Shown here one piece after another: positions 41,301-47,300 of a stretch of DNA of 64,000 nucleotides (the stretch's first letter is position 1; the number at the start of each line of letters is the position of its first letter). Position numbers and translations under genes: made by a program. The DNA is from Treponema sp. (lineage in GTDB: Bacteria > Spirochaetota > Spirochaetia > Treponematales > Treponemataceae), in contig JAKSTJ010000005.1 in assembly GCA_024402635.1 (NCBI GenBank), forward strand, positions 1 to 64,000, written 5' to 3'. The notes under the pieces are model-generated. The model did no database searches and was not told the DNA's origin. It saw only the letters and a program-made list of their open reading frames with translations.

Positions 41301-44300
41301 GAAGTATCAGTTGTACCAATCCAGTAGAAAGTTCTGTTAAACCAGTTTCTTGTAGTTCCAGGAGTTAATTCGTCTACAGTTGGACCCCAGTCATGAGTAA
41401 GATCTTCTGTAGAATCAGAGAAACCAATTTTGGTATAAATAAAATCAGTTCCAGATGGCTGATTCTGAAGAGTTATTTTCCACCAGCTTCCCTGATTATT
41501 TTTTACACCTGCAGATGCTTTTAATGTGTTGGAATTACCATCAGCACCGTAAGATTTTATATTTGCAATTGTCTGAGTTTTACCGCTTTCAAAAGTAACA
41601 GTTGTGCCAGGATTATTAAGATTAAAATCAGCAAAACTGTTTGTTCCATTTACCGCAATGTTAGAGTTTGTTTTAGTAAAGTTTACAGTTCCAAAAGTAT
41701 TGTTACCGTTTATAGTTACAGATGCATTTGTAAAGTTGATTTCGCTGCCAGTTCCTGTAAAACTACCTGCATTATTCCATAAAGTTCCGCTTACTTCAAA
41801 ATTGCTGTTTGTTATGGCAGAACTACCAGATTTAATTTCAACATTTTTGAAAATACTTCCATTTGGGACAGAGTAATTTGTATTACCTGCGAAAATTGTA
41901 TTTCCTTCAATAGAAATTGTTCCGCTTAAAGATAGATTTTTTTTATAAGTTGTATTACCTGATGTTGTAGTAAAGTTTCCACTGGAAGATACATTTCCTT
42001 CAAAAGTATTTGATTCTGTTCCACCAGTAAATTGACCGGCTGAAGTAAAATCACCAGAAATCAGAACTGTTCCTGAAGGAATTAAATTTCCGCTGCCTGT
42101 AATTTCTACTTCCGAAAGGGACAGAGTAATTGTATTCCAGTTTCCATCAACAACAGTTTTTCCTGAAGAATGAGTTAAATTTGCAGAATTAAGATTTTTT
42201 GCAGTTACTGTACCTGTTGTTTTAAATTCAACATTATTTGTAATTGACACATCATCGGCAAAAGTAATGTCCCCTGCTTCATCAGGATTTAATAAAGTTG
42301 TAAGAACAGCTTTGTTTGAGAAAGTTACATTGTCACAAGAGTTTAATTTTACAGTTTCTGCTGACAAATCATTTACAAAAGTAAGGGCTCCAGATTTTTC
42401 AGAATCAATTTCTTTATAAGATGAAGTTCCCGCTGTAAAGATTTGAGCAGTTGTTCCGTTTAAAAGAATTTTACCTGTATTAGTCCAAATGCCTGTATCA
42501 GTAAAATTGCCTTTAACAGAAAGATTTCCAGTTCCTGTTACTGAATCGCTGGTTGTAAAATCTTTTCCAACAGAAATATTTCCATCATTCTGTAAAGTTC
42601 CTGCATTACCAATAGAAGTTGCAACAGATAAATCATCTTTTACAATAACCGTACCATCGGCTTTTACATCAAGTTTTTCTGAGCAAGTAACAGCTTTCTT
42701 AAATTCTGCAGTTGAATCAGCATAAGCAACAAAAGATTTTACTTCCAGCTGATTTTCGGCAGTATAAATTCCTTTGTTTTCAAATCTATTGGAAACTGAA
42801 GTTGTATCTCCAGAAGTTGTAAGAGTTCCATTATTCAAAAGTCTGCTTGATACAGTTAAATCCAAAGATTTTCCAGAAACTGTTACATTATCACCATTTT
42901 GAACTTCAATCTGATTTGCAATTATTTCAGATGGCGCTGCAACATTTACATCACCTTTAAGAATCACATTTCCAGAAGAATTAACAGTTCCATTAATTTC
43001 TGCCAGAGAAATTGTTATATTTCCTGAAGATAAAGTTCCATTTATAACAGTTTTTCCTGCAATATGAACAATATTATTTGAACCAAAATCAAAACTATCG
43101 GAAGTTTCATTTCCAAAAGTTACAATTCCTGTAGTGGCAAAACTTGTACTATTTGAAATTGTTCCACCACCATTAAAATTAATATTTCCCGATGCAGAAT
43201 AATCTGTGAATGTTCCAATTGAAGCAGCACCATTAAAATCAGTTTTTCCACTGGAAACAAGTTCAAGAACATCAGTCTGAATTGAACCGGTAAATGTTAC
43301 ATTATTTGTTCCTGCTGAAATTGAAACAGAAGAAGCTTTAGAACCGTTTTCAAAACTAATGCTGCTATTTGAATTAATTGTTACGTTTCCAGCATTTTTC
43401 AAAATTACATTTCCGGTAAATTCATTATTTCCCGAAAGATTTATTGTTCCAGAAGATGCAATTTCAGTTTTACCGGAAACAACTAAATCTGTAGTAATTG
43501 TTCCTGTTGAAGCTGGTGCAAACTCAAGATTTTCGTAATTTTGACCTAAAACTAAATCTGCTAAATCTGTTCCATAATATTGAACAATTGAATCAGAAGT
43601 CTGAACAAATCCATCAGTTTCCGAAATTACAATATTCTGTGAGCCTTCAAGTTTGATTTTACCTTTATTTGAAAGAGTCTGAACTGTAACATCAAAATTG
43701 CCAAAATCAACAGATTGATTTGCATTTACAGTTAAATCTTTTATATTTACAGAATCTGAAAGTTTCAATTCATTATTTGAACTGTCTAAAATTACAATTT
43801 CACTTAAACCAGAAGTTTTTGATGGAATATAAGATAAAGCCGGTGTTCCTGAAGAAGAACCGCTCCAGTTTCCAGGAGTATTCCATGAAGAATCTACTCT
43901 TCCAATCCAGTAATATTTATAATTAAACCAGTTTGTTGTAGAACCTTTTGGTGATTCTGTAACTGAATCGCCCCAGTTATGAACAATATCAGTAGTTGAA
44001 TCAGAATTTCCAATCTTTGTATATTTAAAATCATCTTCTAAAGGAATATTAGAAAGTGTAATCTTCCATTTTCCAGATGATGTAAGTTCGTTTTCATTAC
44101 CAGCAGCACCAAGAGATTTCAGATTTGTGATTGTCTGAACAGAACCATTGCCAAATTCTGCTAAAATGCCGCTGTTATTTAAATTAAAGTTTCCAATTGT
44201 ATTATTATCAGCAAAGTTTACAGTTCCAGAACTATTTTTATTAAATTCTGAAATTGTATTCTTTCCATCAAAAGTTACGGAAGTTCCAGATACATTTACA

Positions 44301-47300
44301 GTTGAAATGTTATTGTTACCAGTAAAATCAGCAGCAGTTCCAGATACATTTACTGTAACAAAAGTGTTGTTTCCAGAAACTGTAACATTATTATCTGTAA
44401 AACTGATTTCAGAAGATGATGATGCAGTAAAACTTCCTTTATTATCCCAGGAACTTCCCGAAACCACCAGATTATTTGAAGTTGCAAGAGATTTTCCTTC
44501 ATTAATTACTACATCTTTAAATTCAATTCCATCTGGGACAGAGAGATTTGAATTTCCAGCAAAAATTGTTCTGCCATTTATAGAAATATTGCTTCCAGAA
44601 AGAGAAACATTATCAGCAAAGATTGTATTTGATGTTGAAGTTTCAAATTCTCCAGAAGCAGTAACAGTTTTATTAAATGTAAGATTTCCACTTCCACCTG
44701 AAATTGAACCAGAAGAAACAACAGCATCAGAAATTGTAATATTTCCTGAACCACCGTTTAATTTTCCAGTAGAAGTATCTGTATAAGTTCCATTAATTAA
44801 AACAGAAGAACCTGCATTTATTGTTCCAGAGTTAGTCACATTTCCGTATGATTGAGAACCTGTAGTTGTAATTTCAGCAGGAGAAATAACATCTGTATCA
44901 GCTAAAGTAAGACTTGTTCCATTAACTGATCCTTTAAAGATTGTTTTGCCAGTTTCGTGAGTATAGTTTGCAGAAGTAAAATCATCTTCAAAAGTTACAG
45001 TTCCTTCTGTAAGCATTTCTGCATCATTTTGTATTTCAGCAGCTTTTTCAAAAGTAATATTTGTAACAGAACCAGCATTTTCACTAGTAAAATCTTCAAT
45101 AGAAACTGTTCCCTTAAATACTAAATTTTTTCCTACGCTGGAAGAAATTTTCTTTGCTTTTAAGTTATTTGTTACTGTATAAGTCTGTCCCTGAAGGAAC
45201 ATTACTGATTCATAAACAGTTGATTCATTTCCAGTAAAATTGTGATTTACAGTTGGATTCAGGAACATAATATTTCCAGAATTTGTCCAGGTTCCATTAT
45301 CAACAAAATTATTTTCAGGAGTAACATCTCCAGTACCTGCAAAAATTCCATTGTTTGTAAATTCACCGGTCGGAACAAGATTATTTGCATTCTGTGTAAG
45401 AGTTCCAGAGTTTATAAAATCACCGGAACATTTTATATATTTTCCTGCAAAAGTAAGATCCGAACTGTTAGCAGTAACATATCCATTAATCATTAAGGTT
45501 AATTCACCGGCATTTCGAACGGTAATCACACCTTCTGTTAAGAAAACTGTATCGCTGTTAATTTCAGAATTTTCATTAAATGTATAATTTCCAGAGTTTG
45601 CATTGTTAGTTAATGTACCGATTGTGGCAGATTTATTGAAAACTGAAGATTCAGCCTGAACAACTTCATATTCAGCAATAACTGCCGTTTTTTCAAAAGA
45701 AACCTGAGCTGCTTTTGTAATTGTAAGCTTTCCAGAAAAATCAGAAGTTCCTGCAAAAGAAACCTTTTTTGTACCAGAATCTACAGTAAGATTTGCAGCA
45801 GAAGCTCCATCAGCAAAACTTAAATCTGAAATTGCCTTAATTGAAATTGAACCGGCATCAGCTAAAATAATTTCATCAGCAAAATCATTTGAACCATTAA
45901 AAATCAAACTGCCAGTTGAAGAAATTTTTGTTGTTCCGCTGACAATAAGAGAATCATTAATAGAACCTGAAGCTGTTTCTGTAAAAATCAGGTTAGAATA
46001 GTCTGTCCCAAGTGGAAGGGAAAGAGGAACTGAACCGTAGAATTCAACAGTTGAACCGGCACTTTGAGAATAACCGTTTACTTTCAAAACTGTAATTGTT
46101 TCATTTCCCTGCAAACGGATTTTTCCATTATTACTTAAAGATTCCAGTTCTATACTCTGATTTGCAAAATCTACAGTTTGATTTTCATTTACAGTAATAG
46201 ATTTTACTTTTATTCCTGAGTTTAATGTGAGAATATTTTTAGAATCCTGAATCACAATTTCAGAAAGTCCGTTTGTTACCGATGGAACATAATCCAAAGC
46301 CACATAAGTTGAAGTTGCACTCCAGTTTGCAGGATTATTCCAGTCTAAATCTTCTTCACCGAACCAGAAGTATTTGTAATTGAACCAGTTTGAAGTTGAG
46401 TTTTCAACGCTTTCTTTTACGCTGTCTGGCCACAAATGTGTTAGACTTGTTTCAGAATCAGAATATTCAATATTTGTATAAACGAAACTTGAATCTTCAG
46501 GTTTGTTTGTAAGTTTAATCTGCCAGTTTCCAGTTCCATATTTTGTTAATGTATTTTCAAATCCTTCTTCACCATAAGAAGTAATATTTTCAATTATCTG
46601 TTTTACATCAGAAGCAAATTTTACAGTAACATTTTTAGCATTAATATTAAAATTCTTAATCTGATTTGCATTTTCAAAAATTACAACTGCACCATCAGTA
46701 TTAATATTCAATGTTTCAATTGTATTTTCACCGGAAATTACAACATTTGTTCCATTGATATCCAGAGTATTAATTGTATTGTTACCAGAAAGAGTTGCAC
46801 TTGGACCAGAAATTTCTACATCAAAGAAAGTATTGTTTCCACCAATTTCTGCATTATTTTTAGCAAAAATAATTGTTCCTGCAGAAGCAGTAAATCCATT
46901 ATCATTCAAACTTGTCCAGTTTCCTGCAACAGTAAAACTTCCAGTTGTATTAATTGAAGCTCCAGAAGCGATTTCTACATTATTAAAGAAGGTTGTTCCA
47001 TCATTTACTGAAAGAGTTTTTCCTGAGCCTGCAAAAGAAACTGTTCCACCGTTAGCAAGGAATGTACCAGTAGATAAATCCACATTGCCTTTAAAAGTTG
47101 ATTTTCCAGTTGAAGCAGTTAATTTTCCGTTTCCAGAATAATCCTGATTTACGACAAAAGGAAAATCGTTTCCGTTTACAACACCATTGTTTTCCAAAGC
47201 TTCAAAAGTTTGAGTTCCAGAAGCATTGATTGTTCCGTTTTCAGTAACTTCAGTTTCACCTAAAGTAAGAGCATCACAAATCCATGTACCGTCAACAATG

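Noticed and set aside
44148-44786. 212-residue plus-strand open frame and the many similar plus-strand frames inside 23.4-50.1 kb
   Set aside because: They are antisense shadows of the giant gene: low-complexity Val/Phe/Pro/Ser-rich translations that arise from the repetitive coding strand, without ribosome sites or recognisable domains.
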